A stretch of DNA of 64,000 nucleotides from NCBI RefSeq assembly GCF_016808335.1, contig NC_053153.1:14209033-14273032 (forward strand), in the 5' to 3' direction. The stretch is from Panicum virgatum. Lineage: Eukaryota; Streptophyta; Magnoliopsida; Poales; Poaceae. A program made the translations under genes and the position numbers. The notes beneath the pieces are model-generated. The model made no database searches, had not been told where the DNA came from, and was given only the letters and a program-made list of their open reading frames with translations. Positions 47,144 through 58,875 of this stretch are shown here, piece by piece. Numbering within the stretch: position 1 is the first letter of the stretch; the number at the start of each line of letters is the position of its first letter.

Positions 47144-48386
47144 ACCGCGGAGTGAACGAAGGAGAGCCCGTCAACGAGCAGTTCTGTGAGCAGGAGAACG
47201 AGGACCAGTTCCGCGACCCCGAGCCCGAAGGACAGGACTTCCCCGAAGGCTTTGAAGACGGCAAGTTCAATCCCATCCTTTGATGCATGTTTCTGTCCTA
47301 GTTTTTATAAACACGACCCAATGGCCTGCTTTATACAGTTGCATATGTTTTACTTGCATGAAAACACGGTTGGATAGCCACCCCTTGATTTGTGACGACT
47401 ATTCCTTGACCACCTAGATTAATGTCTGATTTTGCTTGGACGTTAATCGATATTAGAATGCTTAAGACTTTACTCATAATACGATTTGTTTTATAGAGAA
47501 AATGTGTGCGTGTGGGATGGGATAAATGTGGTGTTTTTGTAAGGAAAGTTTAGACGGGATGGATGGCATATCCACGGATTTGCCATTCGGTGTGCTCGTG
47601 CCAATGTGGCAGGGCAATGAAGGGAGATATCCATCTTGTCGTGTCTAAGGACCGAGTTGGTGTGTCATCTCACCTAACTCCACTTTCGTGCAAACCACTC
47701 GACCGTTGAATGGGCAACGGCGTAGCATAAATCCCACTAGTTGGTATGGTAGCCATCAGGAGAGCTGAGAGCAACGGGTAACTAAGGAAAAGGGATAAGC
47801 CCCGAGTGACTTATGCCCGGTTATACCTAAGTGAACGGTCAATGACCCCTTGGTGCATCCCGTGATGGCTAGTCAGGCTTAGCTATGGTGGGTAATGGCT
47901 ATGTTGGGATCTACACCGACACGACGGTGTTCGAGTTGTGGTATCCTACTTGTGGGTAAAGTTGCACACCTCTGCAGAGTTAAGAATCTATTCGAATAGC
48001 CGTGCCCACGGTATTGGGCGAGTTACGGTGTGGTCACATAACTAGTGTTTCTTTGGGATGGGCTAGTGTGAGTTGTTTTGAAAGTGTGTCCGGCAGTTGT
48101 GCCGTGTGCTACGACGGACGGGGAGTCCGGTAGCAGTTTTAAAACCTGAACTCTGTGTTACTGCAAAAACTGATTTCTAAAAGGTTTTCCGTAAAATAAA
48201 CCCCTACATAAAATGTCGTTTTTCTGCAAATTAAACCGTAACCTTATCCTTGATTTACCTATGCATATTATTCTGTCATAACCCCCACCGTGGGTGTGGT
48301 CGGACTTGCTGAGTACGTTCGTACTCACCCCATTCTCACTTTTTACAGAAGAAGACCCGGACTTCGTTCCAGACGACGCCGAGTAG
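47144..48386 (+). other. LTR-embedded acidic reading frame split by a GC-AG intron
   Basis: Segment 47144-47260 follows a TGTGCTGTAG acceptor and encodes a Glu/Asp-rich stretch (VNEGEPVNEQFCEQENED, then PEPEGQDFPEGFED). It ends at GACG|GCAAGTT, a good GC-type donor. The segment from 48349 follows TTTTTACAG and continues in frame as EEDPDFVPDDAE and a TAG at 48384-48386. The 1088-bp gap joins with the correct phase. The unspliced frame opens at an ATG at 47020. The start codon of a spliced form is not evident. The second LTR holds the same arrangement (57365-58607). Confidence 0.55.
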
Positions 48387-48656
48387 GGTTATCGTTCTAC
48401 ACCCAACCTTGCCTGTGGAACCGGCCCCGTTGAGATGCCTCCGCTGTCGCAGTACTCTGAGCCCGTAGTAGACCCTATGTGGTTTGCGGTCTGGTGTTAT
48501 GTTGTAGCTTGGTTAATAATTATCATCATCTGTATCGAGTGTCCTCCAAGGTTTGTACGGTTTTGAACCATCTGATGTATTAAATGTGGCATCAGCCTCC
48601 TGGGACTGGTGCTTTGTATCACATTTAAGTCTTCTCTTATGAGGGGACGCTTCAGG

Positions 48657-48668
48657 TGGTATCAGAGC
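48657..48668 (+). promoter_or_regulatory. Primer binding site, tRNA-iMet
   Basis: TGGTATCAGAGC, complementary to the 3' end of initiator methionine tRNA, lies two bases after the LTR end. This is the usual primer of plant gypsy and copia elements. A second copy follows the 3' LTR at 58878. Confidence 0.93.
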
Positions 48669-48795
48669 CGTAGGTTGGCCGTAGGACGTGACCCTAGGAG
48701 CGAAACCCGTTTTTAGACCCTTTACCTTAGGACCTTTTCTATCCTTAATCCTTTCCTCACACAAACACTTACCTTTGGTTCTTGCCCTGTTCCAG

Positions 48796-49715
48796 ATGGC
48801 TGACAATGGATGGATTGGCGGAATCTGTTTCGCAGAGCCCGGCCTTCCCAAGTTGTTGATACTCAGCCTGGAACGCATCGGAGTTGTGGATCCACCAGAG
48901 TTTCTCTATCGGGAGTACGACTCCAAGGGTACTCTTCGGTGTGACCTGATGATCTTCATAGCAAGGAGCACCCGCTACCCTGATGTGGACCCTTGGTTCA
49001 TCTCCACCACTGGATTCCGTTTCCCGGATACCTACGGAAAGCCGCCCGCAAAGCCCTGCGACGTCTGCGTGTGATCTACAGGCATCACCTCCAGCGGACT
49101 CCTATGGGATTTTTCCCGCCGACTGAAGGAAGAGGACGCACATGGATTGCCAGGATGAGAGGACTTGGAAGAGAAGAAGAAGACCTAGAAGACACGGTCT
49201 CTCACCTATCCATCTATCTCACCGGCCTGGATGAGCTCTATCGCGAGCAAGCAGCACAACTGAAACAGCAGGTCCACAGAGCAGAAAAAGCAACCCAGGA
49301 GATGGAGGAACAACGGTCGAGGACTTTCCATGCCGAGTATTCCCTAGCCGCCCTCCAAGTCCAAATGGATGAAAAAGAGGAAGAACTGGAAGAACAGCGG
49401 GCAGGAGCCACACGCGCCGAGGACTCGCTAGCCGCTCTCCTAGCTCGTATGCGGAGGTACGAGGCTCGCTGGGGAATAGGCGGATGGATGGAAGAAGACG
49501 CAGAAGAAGAACCCGAAGAGGCTCAATGGGATGTAGGCATTCAGGCCGAAGAGGAAGAGCCCATGGAAACCCATTGGGATGTTGGAACTCAAACTGAAGA
49601 AGAAGAACCTGAAGAGACCCACTGGGATAAAGGAACTCAGACCGAGGATGACATGACGGATCAGTATCTCCCACTGAAGAAACGCCCTTTTAGGATCGAG
49701 GAAGAGTCTCCATGA
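48796..49715 (+). pseudogene. Gypsy accessory ORF1, frameshifted in this copy
   Basis: The ATG at 48796 follows TGTTCCAG. The protein starts MADNGWIGGICFAEPGLP and is rich in conserved aromatic and charged positions (REYDSKGTLRC, TTGFRFPDTY). A coiled-coil-like part (YREQAAQLKQQVHRAEKATQ) follows. It ends with three 16-residue acidic repeats of the type EPxETHWDxGTQTEEE. A single base is missing at about 49035 (TACGGAAAG here, TACCGGAAAG in the second copy), which shifts the frame. The first half alone would stop at 49074. It is clearly homologous to ORF2. Function unknown: not gag, pol or a known envelope type. Extra ORFs of this sort occur in some grass chromoviruses. Confidence 0.75.
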
Positions 49716-49865
49716 TAGGAGTTGTCTCCAAGCTAGAACCTTTGCTCTAATAATAATCATGTACCCATGAAGTTGTACCCCCCATGACGCCATAAATAAA
49801 AATCATCTACCCCTTTGTGTACCTCAAATAATTGTGCAAGTTTTTCACCATATCTTTGTTTTCAG

Positions 49866-50732
49866 ATGGCTGAGGAAGGATGGACCCAGGGCGACTGCCA
49901 AGCTGCACCTGGCTTCCCCAGCCTGTTGATCAACGCCCTGGAAAGCCTTGGCGTTACGGAACGCCCAAGGTACTACAGCAGAGAGTACGAGCATCATGGC
50001 ACTCTCCGCTGCAGGGTGATCATTGTCATCGCCAGAAGTGAGCGCCACCCCAACATCCAGTCGTGGCGAGTGACCGCTACGGGATTCAGGCACCAAGACA
50101 CCTATCCCTTGGCTGTCAGAAAGGCACTTCGGTACCTATGCCGGATTTTCGAAGAACACCTTGCACCCACACCAATGAGGTTCTTTCCGCCGGCCATCAG
50201 GACCCCTGTTTGGGAAGCCCGCATGAGAAGCCTGGAACGGCGCCGCCATGAAGTAGACCCTTTGTACCAAGTGGCTAACTATCTGGCCGCTTTGGACCAA
50301 CTCTTCGATGAGCCGGCCCACCTGTTGAGGGAGCAGACCAATCGTGCCGAGCAAGCTGAACTCGCGGTAAGGCTCCAACAGGTCCGAGCAGCCCAAGCCG
50401 AGGCAAGAGCCGCAGCCGCGATCAGCAGCGAAGCAGTGGCACAGGAGAGCCTCAGACAGGCCCGAGACCGGCGCATGCAAGAATGGACCAGGAGTGGGAC
50501 CCCAGTTCCGGCCATCGGAGAAGATCATGTTCTACTTGGGACACCCGTCATAGGATGGGGAACGCTCTTTGGAAGCCCTCGAGCTCCACCCGAGAACCCC
50601 GAAGGGTCTACTGCTGTCAGAGAAAGAGAAGTTGCTGCTCAGCCCCAAGAGAACGGGAACCCGGAGGACGACGAGCCGTTTGTTTCCCCGGAAGCTCGTA
50701 TCACCCCAGAAGAAGACTCGCCCCGCGAGTAG
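49866..50732 (+). CDS. Gypsy accessory ORF2, paralogue of ORF1, 288 aa
   Basis: Intact frame from the ATG at 49866, directly after TTTGTTTTCAG. The N-terminal ~110 residues align with ORF1: GW-x-G, PGFPSLLINALESLGV, SREYEHHGTLRC, ATGFRHQDTY, VRKALRYLCR, PMRFFPP and WEARMRSLERR correspond position by position. The middle (LLREQTNRAEQAELAVRLQQVRAAQAEARAAA) is predicted coiled coil. The C-terminus is acidic and differs from ORF1, with no 16-residue repeats. No signal peptide or membrane segment was seen. Tandem duplication of one ancestral accessory gene explains the pair. Function unknown. Confidence 0.75.
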   Translation: MAEEGWTQGDCQAAPGFPSLLINALESLGVTERPRYYSREYEHHGTLRCRVIIVIARSERHPNIQSWRVTATGFRHQDTYPLAVRKALRYLCRIFEEHLAPTPMRFFPPAIRTPVWEARMRSLERRRHEVDPLYQVANYLAALDQLFDEPAHLLREQTNRAEQAELAVRLQQVRAAQAEARAAAAISSEAVAQESLRQARDRRMQEWTRSGTPVPAIGEDHVLLGTPVIGWGTLFGSPRAPPENPEGSTAVREREVAAQPQENGNPEDDEPFVSPEARITPEEDSPRE

Positions 50733-51011
50733 AGTGTCCAACCCTACCCTGTTGTTGTACCCTTCTAGCCCTTTCGGTTTAAGTTGTACCCTTAGTTTGA
50801 ACCTGTACCCGGACTTGTAGTACGCGTTCTAGTCGTGTTTCCGTGTTGTACCCTACCTCGCTTTAGTAAAAGTTGCTTGTTTGCCTTGTTGTGTGCTTGT
50901 TGTGTGTGCCTTTCGGCAGAAGGTTAATTCTGTTTTTTTTTCAAAAATACGAATTAAATAACTTAAACATCACCTAATCCCAACCTCACAAAAACTCTAC
51001 CAAATCTGCAG

Positions 51012-54000
51012 ATGGTTTCCCGAAGCGTCACGAGGGCCTCCCGTGTCAGGGACCCTGCAGCTGCTGACGCAGGAGTGCGCCTTAACGGGCAAAACCACCC
51101 TCAGGAAGAACAAGAAGTGAGTCAGGGCAGAGGAGAAAATCAGGATGCACAGCTACCACCACCACCACCCTTCGTGGACCTGGCACAAGTGATCCATAAC
51201 CAGACTCTTATACTGGAGACACTGGCCAATGCTCTAATAAACAGGCAGCCACGAGAGCAGACCTTCAACGACAAGCTAACAGCTTTTCTGAGGGCCAAGC
51301 CACCCACTTTTGCCGGATCCAGCAACCCCTTGGACGCAGATGACTGGCTCCGCGTGATCCAGAGGAAGCTCGAGCCGTTTGGGTGCCAAGATCGGGATAA
51401 AGTCCTCATGGCAGCACATCAACTCACCGGGACTGCCTTAGCCTGGTGGGAAAATTACTGCGCTGCTGCCAGAGATGCCTCCACCATCACCTGGAATGAA
51501 TTCGTGAGAGAGTTCCGCCGCTATCACATCCCCTCAGCTACCATGAAGTGCAAGGCAGATGAATTCCGCGCACTTCAACAAGGGAATATGACGGTAGAGG
51601 AGTATACACACCAGTTTATGGAATTGGCTCGCTATGCACCAGAAGAAGTGAACGACGACGAGAAGAAGCAGGATATGTTCAAGAAAGGACTAAATCCAGA
51701 ACTCAGGACCCTGCTCACCCCTCAAATCTATCCTGACTTCAACACCCTGATGAACAAGGCAATCCTCACTGAGAAGGCCAAGAGTGATGAAAGAAAGGAT
51801 AACAAGCGCAAGTTCCTGGAGAGTAAGGCCCGCCAGCAGGATCGTTCCCAGAAGGCCAGAAGCTTCAGTTACAATGCACCAAGGTCCCAAGCCCCAATGC
51901 AGTACAGAACTCAGTCGCAAGCAACAGGACCACGGGCCCCTAACACACAGCCCAGAAGCCAGAACACCATGAGGGCCTCACAGAATAATGCGAGCCAGGT
52001 CACCAATAACAACAGCAATGTGAGGGCCTGTTTCAACTGCCGAGAGACAGGGCACTTCATCGCCGACTGCCCTTATGCCAAGAACAAGCCAGCCACTTCA
52101 GCTTTCTCCAACACAGTGAACGGACCCAAGCCAGTGCTGACCGGTGCCAACCGAGTGCCCCTCCGTGGCAACAGCAACAACAACAACAACCAGCAGAGGC
52201 AACCCCAGCAGTCTTTTGGACGAGCCCGCGTCAACCACATCGACGCACAGGAAGCTCAAGGAGCCCAGGGCGTTGTACTCGGTGAGTACCTAGTTAGCTC
52301 AACTCTTGCAACAGTACTGTTCGATTCTGGAGCATCACACTCATTCATATCCTCAAGTTTTGTGGAGAAACATAAAATACCTACAGTACTACTGAAAACA
52401 CCCCTATTAACCCGGACGCCCGGAGGAGACATCAGGTGTCAACTGGGTTGTCTACGGGTAAGGATCAATTTAAGTGGGGTAGAGTTTTTAGCAGACCTAG
52501 TAGTACTTAAGTCAGAAGGGATAGATGTGATCCTCGGAATGGACTGGCTAAGCAAACACAATGGCCTCATAGGTTGTACGGACAAGGTAGTCCACCTAAC
52601 AAACCCAGAGGGAGTCCAAGTGACCTGTCACACCCAGGAAAGTGGAGCAAACCCGATGGTGTTTAGCATGGAAGCCAAGTCCTTGGAAGAAGTCCCAGTA
52701 GTGAGTGAGTACCCCGATGTCTTTCCTGGAGAACTTCCCGGTATGCCACCAGATAGGGACATAGAATTTGTCATTGATCTTGTTCCTGGAACCGCCCCCA
52801 TAGCCAAGAGACCCTACAGGATGGCAGCCTCTGAGTTGGCAGAGTTAAAGAAACAACTAGAAGAGTTACAACGGATTGGCTTCATCAGGCCAAGTTCGTC
52901 ACCTTGGGGAGCCCCGGTTCTATTCGTCAAGAAGAAGGACGGAAGTATGAGGTTGTGTGTAGACTACCGGGCACTAAACGAAGTCACTATCAAAAATAAG
53001 TACCCCCTTCCCAGGATCGATGATCTCTTCGATCAGTTAAAAGGAGCCAAGTACTTTTCCAAGATCGACCTAAGGTCCGGATATTTTCAGCTCAAGATTA
53101 GGGAAAGCGACATCCCGAAGACAGCCTTTGTCACCCGATACGGGCAGTTTGAGTTCACAGTGATGTCTTTCGGACTGACAAATGCACCGGCCTATTTCAT
53201 GAACCTCATGAACAAAGTGTTTATGGACGAGCTAGATAAGTTTGTCGTAGTCTTCATTGACGACATACTTATTTACTCAAAGAGTATCCAGGAGCACGAG
53301 CAACACCTGAGAGTAGTTCTGGAGAAGTTGAGAATGCACAGGCTATACGCCAAATTCAGCAAGTGTGAGTTCTGGCTGGAGAAAGTAGCTTTCCTTGGTC
53401 ATATCTTGACCGCGGAAGGAGTAGCAGTGGATCCCGAGAAGGTTGAAGCAGTCTCCAATTGGCAGCGACCAATTAATGTCAGTGAGATCAGAAGTTTCCT
53501 CGGATTAGCTGGGTATTATCGGAGATTCATTGAGGGATTTTCCAAGATAGCCCGGCCCATGACAGAGCTGCTCAAGAAAGAAAAGAAGTTCACCTGGACG
53601 GAGTCGTGTGAAAGAAGCTTCCAGGAGTTGAAGCAAAGATTGACGACAGCCCCAGTGCTAACCCTGCCGGATATTCATCGGGATTTTGTCATCTATTGTG
53701 ATGCGTCCCGACAAGGATTGGGTTGTGTGCTGATGCAAGATGGGAAAGTCGTTGCATATGCTTCCCGTCAGCTCAGGACCCATGAGCAAAACTACCCAAC
53801 TCATGATTTGGAACTTGCAGCCGTAGTGCACGCACTTAAGATTTGGAGGCATTATTTAATTGGAAATAAGTGCGAAATCTTTACCGATCATAAAAGTCTG
53901 AAGTATATCTTCACCCAATCGGACTTAAACCTGAGGCAGAGAAGATGGCTAGAATTAGTCAAGGATTATAATTTGGAAATTCATTACCACCCGGGAAAGG

Positions 54001-55667
54001 CAAATGTAGTAGTTGATGCCTTGAGTCGGAAATCCTATGGGCCTAAGAATGACCTTTTACAAGAGAAAATGGCGCGATTAAACGTGCACATTGTCCCTCG
54101 AGGCTCCAGCCAAGTGCTGAACGTTCAATCCACTCTAGAAGAACGAATCAGGAAAGCCCAGAGAGCGGACAAGGGACTGATGGAAATCCGGAAGCAAACC
54201 GGAGTAAATAAGGCACCAGACTTTAGAGTGGATAATAGGGGAACATTGTGGTACAAAGATAGAATTTGTGTGCCCCAGAAGGGAGATTTCAGGCAAATAA
54301 TCATGGATGAAGCCCACAACTCAGCCTACTCTATTCACCCAGGATCCACCAAGATGTATATGGACTTAAAACAGAAATATTGGTGGAATGGGATGAAGGC
54401 AGACATTGCACGATTTGTCGCCCATTGCGATACTTGTCAGAGAATCAAAGCTGAACACCAGAAGCCGGCAGGATTGTTGCAGCCCCTACCCATTCCGGTC
54501 TGGAAATGGGATGAAATAGGGATGGATTTTGTGGTAGGACTGCCCAGAACCCAGAAAGGACACGACTCCATATGGGTAATAGTGGACCGACTCACTAAAG
54601 CGGCTCACTTCATACCCGTACGTACCAACTACGGCGGAGAGAAGCTAGCCAAGCTTTACGTGGAGAATATAGTGAAGCTGCATGGTGTGCCCAGCCGAAT
54701 TGTTTCCGACAGAGGGACCCAGTTCACCTCTAGATTTTGGAAAAGTTTGCATAAAGCTATGGGCACCAAGCTAGACTTTAGCTCCGCTTATCACCCGCAG
54801 ACAGATGGTCAGACAGAAAGGGTGAATCAGATTATGGAAGATATGCTGAGGGCGTGTGTCCTCACTTATGGCAAAGATTGGGAACAAAGCTTACCCTATG
54901 CCGAGTTCTCATACAACAACGGGTATCAAGCAAGTTTGGGCATGTCGCCGTTCGAAGCTCTCTACGGAAGAAAATGCAGGACCCCTCTGATGTGGTCAGA
55001 AGTGGGAGAACGTGCTTTAGTCGGACCCGCACTCATAAAGGAAGCAGAAGAAAGAGTTGCCGAGATTAGAGAAAAGCTGAAAACAGCCCAGTCCCGACAG
55101 AAAAGCTACGCCGACAAGAAAAGACGGGAGATAAGTTTCAGTCCAGGGGATTTTGTGTATCTCAAGGTTTCACCCATTCGAGGAACCCGAAGATTTCAGG
55201 TACAAGGAAAATTGGCCCCTCGGTACATTGGACCATACCGAGTTCTGAAGAAAGTTGGAGTAGTAGCATACCGTTTGGAACTGCCAGAAGAAATGTCGGA
55301 TATACATCCAGTGTTCCACGTCTCGCAGCTAAGAAGATGTTTGAGAGTACCCGAGGCAGAGCATGTGCCAGTAGAATCAATAGATCTACAGCCAGACCTA
55401 CGATATCAAGAAGTACCGGTCAAGATTCTCGACACTGTCACCAGAAGGACCAGAAACTCCGAAGTACGGATATGTAGAGTTCAGTGGAGCAGACACGGAG
55501 TGGAAGAAGCTACCTGGGAACGCGAAGACGCTTTAAAGAAGGAGTTTCCCCACCTGTTTAGGAACCAGCCGAATCTCGAGGACGAGATTCATTTTAAGTG
55601 GGGTAGGTTTGTAACATCCCGAAAACTCACCAAAATAAATTATGCGCTAAAGTTGTTTTGTCGTTGA
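51012..55667 (+). CDS. Gypsy gag-pol polyprotein with chromodomain, intact, 1551 aa
   Basis: One open frame from the ATG at 51012, which directly follows AAATCTGCAG. In order: gag capsid (~90-250), zinc knuckle [14 protein letters not shown] (~340), protease [10 protein letters not shown] (~437), reverse transcriptase ([17 protein letters not shown] ~650, [10 protein letters not shown] ~747), RNase H (FVIYCDAS ~891, [10 protein letters not shown] ~958), integrase zinc finger (HPGSTKMY ... CDTC ~1108-1140), core Asp at GMDFVVGLP (~1170), SDRGTQFTS (~1233), [12 protein letters not shown] (~1260), and a chromodomain-like end ([15 protein letters not shown]...[17 protein letters not shown], ~1468-1515). 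All catalytic motifs look intact. The chromodomain places it among chromoviruses, and the long LTR and layout fit Tekay/Del. The frame runs over the polypurine tract and about 19 codons into the 3' LTR. Confidence 0.95.
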   Translation: MVSRSVTRASRVRDPAAADAGVRLNGQNHPQEEQEVSQGRGENQDAQLPPPPPFVDLAQVIHNQTLILETLANALINRQPREQTFNDKLTAFLRAKPPTFAGSSNPLDADDWLRVIQRKLEPFGCQDRDKVLMAAHQLTGTALAWWENYCAAARDASTITWNEFVREFRRYHIPSATMKCKADEFRALQQGNMTVEEYTHQFMELARYAPEEVNDDEKKQDMFKKGLNPELRTLLTPQIYPDFNTLMNKAILTEKAKSDERKDNKRKFLESKARQQDRSQKARSFSYNAPRSQAPMQYRTQSQATGPRAPNTQPRSQNTMRASQNNASQVTNNNSNVRACFNCRETGHFIADCPYAKNKPATSAFSNTVNGPKPVLTGANRVPLRGNSNNNNNQQRQPQQSFGRARVNHIDAQEAQGAQGVVLGEYLVSSTLATVLFDSGASHSFISSSFVEKHKIPTVLLKTPLLTRTPGGDIRCQLGCLRVRINLSGVEFLADLVVLKSEGIDVILGMDWLSKHNGLIGCTDKVVHLTNPEGVQVTCHTQESGANPMVFSMEAKSLEEVPVVSEYPDVFPGELPGMPPDRDIEFVIDLVPGTAPIAKRPYRMAASELAELKKQLEELQRIGFIRPSSSPWGAPVLFVKKKDGSMRLCVDYRALNEVTIKNKYPLPRIDDLFDQLKGAKYFSKIDLRSGYFQLKIRESDIPKTAFVTRYGQFEFTVMSFGLTNAPAYFMNLMNKVFMDELDKFVVVFIDDILIYSKSIQEHEQHLRVVLEKLRMHRLYAKFSKCEFWLEKVAFLGHILTAEGVAVDPEKVEAVSNWQRPINVSEIRSFLGLAGYYRRFIEGFSKIARPMTELLKKEKKFTWTESCERSFQELKQRLTTAPVLTLPDIHRDFVIYCDASRQGLGCVLMQDGKVVAYASRQLRTHEQNYPTHDLELAAVVHALKIWRHYLIGNKCEIFTDHKSLKYIFTQSDLNLRQRRWLELVKDYNLEIHYHPGKANVVVDALSRKSYGPKNDLLQEKMARLNVHIVPRGSSQVLNVQSTLEERIRKAQRADKGLMEIRKQTGVNKAPDFRVDNRGTLWYKDRICVPQKGDFRQIIMDEAHNSAYSIHPGSTKMYMDLKQKYWWNGMKADIARFVAHCDTCQRIKAEHQKPAGLLQPLPIPVWKWDEIGMDFVVGLPRTQKGHDSIWVIVDRLTKAAHFIPVRTNYGGEKLAKLYVENIVKLHGVPSRIVSDRGTQFTSRFWKSLHKAMGTKLDFSSAYHPQTDGQTERVNQIMEDMLRACVLTYGKDWEQSLPYAEFSYNNGYQASLGMSPFEALYGRKCRTPLMWSEVGERALVGPALIKEAEERVAEIREKLKTAQSRQKSYADKKRREISFSPGDFVYLKVSPIRGTRRFQVQGKLAPRYIGPYRVLKKVGVVAYRLELPEEMSDIHPVFHVSQLRRCLRVPEAEHVPVESIDLQPDLRYQEVPVKILDTVTRRTRNSEVRICRVQWSRHGVEEATWEREDALKKEFPHLFRNQPNLEDEIHFKWGRFVTSRKLTKINYALKLFCR
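55595..55609 (+). promoter_or_regulatory. Polypurine tract
   Basis: AAGTGGGGTAGGT lies directly before the 3' LTR start (TG at 55610-55611). It primes plus-strand synthesis and here lies inside the gag-pol reading frame. Confidence 0.75.
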
Positions 55668-58600
55668 GCTCGACTCAAACCCTGAACCCTAATCCCCAGA
55701 GCCTCTCCCGAACAACCCGACACCCGATTTCAATTCGCGTCCCATCCATTTTTCTATCCGACGCGATGTGTCGCGACCGGGCGCCGTGAATCCCGCCCCC
55801 TCTCTTTTTTTTCTCTCTCTCCCCTCCGACCACGTGCCCCACCTCCCGCGGCCGCACGCCCCGCGAGGCCGACCGCGCACGCAGTCGCGCTGGCGCGCAA
55901 CCACCCCCCTCCCTCCTTTCTCCTTCCCTCTCTCTCCATTTTTTTTTCTATTTCTTTTCTTCTTTCTTTTCCCCCTTTTTCTCTTTTTCTCCTTTTCTTC
56001 TCTTTCCCTTTCTTTTTCCCCTGCCTTTCTCCCTCCTCTGCCTCGCCCCCGCTCCTGGCCGCTGCCCCGCACGCCGCACCGCCCTGCCCGCTCGGCCTGC
56101 CACCGAACGCCGCGCGCGCTCCCAGCCCGCGCACCAACCCTGCCCGCGACGCACGACCACGGCCCCCGCGCGCCCAGCCCGCCGACAGCCGCGCCTCGCC
56201 CTGTCCGCGCACGCGGACGCGTGCCGGAGCGCGCCGTGAACCCGCCGCTGCCAGTGCCCGCTCCCGCGCACACCGCTCGCCGCCCGCGCCACCCCGCTGC
56301 GTCCCGCCCCGCTTGCGCGCACGCGCGCACGGAACACAGGGTTGTGGGCGAACGCGCCAGGTCACAGCGACGTGAGCCCCGCCGAGCCCACGTGCGCGCC
56401 TGGCCACGCCGCGCGCCGCCCGCCGCTGCCCCGCACAGCGCCGCCCTGTGCTCGCCGCTGCCGCTCGCGTCCCGTCACCAGTGGCCGCCCTCGCCGCCCG
56501 TGCCCCGCTCCGCGACGCCAGCAACGGCCGGGGTGCCATTAATGGCCGCCCGCGGACCTCGCTGAGCCGGCCACCCACCTCCACCGCGCCACCGCCTCTC
56601 CACGGCTATAAAAGCCTCCCCACCGGCGCCGCTACTCCACATTCAAGCCTCCCTGGCCGCCACCGCCTCCCCTCCTCAGCGCTAACGCCGCCGCCCCGCT
56701 CCAGTAGCGCCGCCGCCGCCGGCTCACGTCGCCCTGCTCCCTCGCCGCACCCCAGGCCGAGGTGAGCCGGGGAATCGAACCCCACGTACCCCTAGCCCTT
56801 TTTCCCCTCACTCCCGGCCGCCGCCCTGGCCCTGGACGGCCGGATTGGCCGCCGCCGGCGACCCCTGGCGCCTCCCCTGTTTCCCAGCGTGGGAGGGAGG
56901 AAGGGGATGGCGATTTTGCCAAAAACCCCTCCCCCTTTCCTTTATTTCTTAAAGAAACCTTTCATCATCTTTGCCTTTTTGCAGAAAAACCCCCACCATT
57001 AGTATATTTGCAAATAAACCCTATTCCAATTTAAACCTAATAATAGTTAGGTCCCTGCATTTCCCTTTTAGGCCCAAATACTTTTAGAAATCATAATCAG
57101 GCCCCGAGTTTTCCCGAATTATTTACAACTAGGCCCCTGACCCTTTATCCGATCCCGAACCTTTACTAAAACCTATCATTTCATGTAACAGACGACCTCT
57201 GACCAACCCGAAACTTTATCACGCTTTTCCTAACCAAGTCTTGGCCATGCCATTAGGAAACCACTTGAAAATAATACTTCGTACTCTATATTTTATGTGC
57301 TTCCGATTCGAGCTCAACGATAGAATCTTTGTTCTGATCGGACGCTTGGTTGTGTGTGCTGTAGACCGCGGAGTGAACGAAGGAGAGCCCGTCAACGAGC
57401 AGTTCTGTGAGCAGGAGAACGAGGACCAGTTCCGCGACCCCGAGCCCGAAGGACAGGACTTCCCCGAAGGCTTTGAAGACGGCAAGTTCAATCCCATCCT
57501 TTGATGCATGTTTCTGTCCTAGTTTTTATAAACACGACCCAATGGCCTGCTTTATACAGTTGCATATGTTTTACTTGCATGAAAACACGGTTGGATAGCC
57601 ACCCCTTGATTTGTGACGACTATTCCTTGACCACCTAGATTAATGTCTGATTTTGCTTGGACGTTAATCGATATTAGAATGCTTAAGACTTTACTCATAA
57701 TACGATTTGTTTTATAGAGAAAATGTGTGCGTGTGGGATGGGATAAATGTGGTGTTTTTGTAAGGAAAGTTTAGACGGGATGGATGGCATATCCACGGAT
57801 TTGCCATTCGGTGTGCTCGTGCCAATGTGGCAGGGCAATGAAGGGAGATATCCATCTTGTCGTGTCTAAGGACCGAGTTGGTGTGTCATCTCACCTAACT
57901 CCACTTTCGTGCAAACCACTCGACCGTTGAATGGGCAACGGCGTAGCATAAATCCCACTAGTTGGTATGGTAGCCATCAGGAGAGCTGAGAGCAACGGGT
58001 AACTAAGGAAAAGGGATAAGCCCCGAGTGACTTATGCCCGGTTATACCTAAGTGAACGGTCAATGACCCCTTGGTGCATCCCGTGATGGCTAGTCAGGCT
58101 TAGCTATGGTGGGTAATGGCTATGTTGGGATCTACACCGACACGACGGTGTTCGAGTTGTGGTATCCTACTTGTGGGTAAAGTTGCACACCTCTGCAGAG
58201 TTAAGAATCTATTCGAATAGCCGTGCCCACGGTATTGGGCGAGTTACGGTGTGGTCACATAACTAGTGTTTCTTTGGGATGGGCTAGTGTGAGTTGTTTT
58301 GAAAGTGTGTCCGGCAGTTGTGCCGTGTGCTACGACGGACGGGGAGTCCGGTAGCAGTTTTAAAACCTGAACTCTGTGTTACTGCAAAAACTGATTTCTA
58401 AAAGGTTTTCCGTAAAATAAACCCCTACATAAAATGTCGTTTTTCTGCAAATTAAACCGTAACCTTATCCTTGATTTACCTATGCATATTATTCTGTCAT
58501 AACCCCCACCGTGGGTGTGGTCGGACTTGCTGAGTACGTTCGTACTCACCCCATTCTCACTTTTTACAGAAGAAGACCCGGACTTCGTTCCAGACGACGC

Positions 58601-58875
58601 CGAGTAGGGTTATCGTTCTACACCCAACCTTGCCTGTGGAACCGGCCCCGTTGAGATGCCTCCGCTGTCGCAGTACTCTGAGCCCGTAGTAGACCCTATG
58701 TGGTTTGCGGTCTGGTGTTATGTTGTAGCTTGGTTAATAATTATCATCATCTGTATCGAGTGTCCTCCAAGGTTTGTACGGTTTTGAACCATCTGATGTA
58801 TTAAATGTGGCATCAGCCTCCTGGGACTGGTGCTTTATATCACATTTAAGTCTTCTCTTATGAGGGGACGCTTCA
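55610..58875 (+). repeat. Gypsy second LTR, 3266 bp
   Basis: Nearly identical to the first LTR from about 46130 (56345 here) to the end. The few differences I saw there are all C/T or G/A changes. The 51-bp length difference is almost all in the GC-rich block 55860-56270, where many one-base gaps occur. Confidence 0.92.

Larger units (their letters stand above)
45338..48654 (+). repeat. Gypsy 5' LTR, 3317 bp
   Basis: Starts TGTAACATCCCG, ends GACGCTTCA, and is followed two bases later by the primer site. It contains a TATA box at 46385, a leader with a splice donor CCGAG|GTGAGC at 46540/46541 and an embedded acidic frame (47144-48386). A long pyrimidine-rich, GC-rich tract spans 45530-46110. 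Confidence 0.92.
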
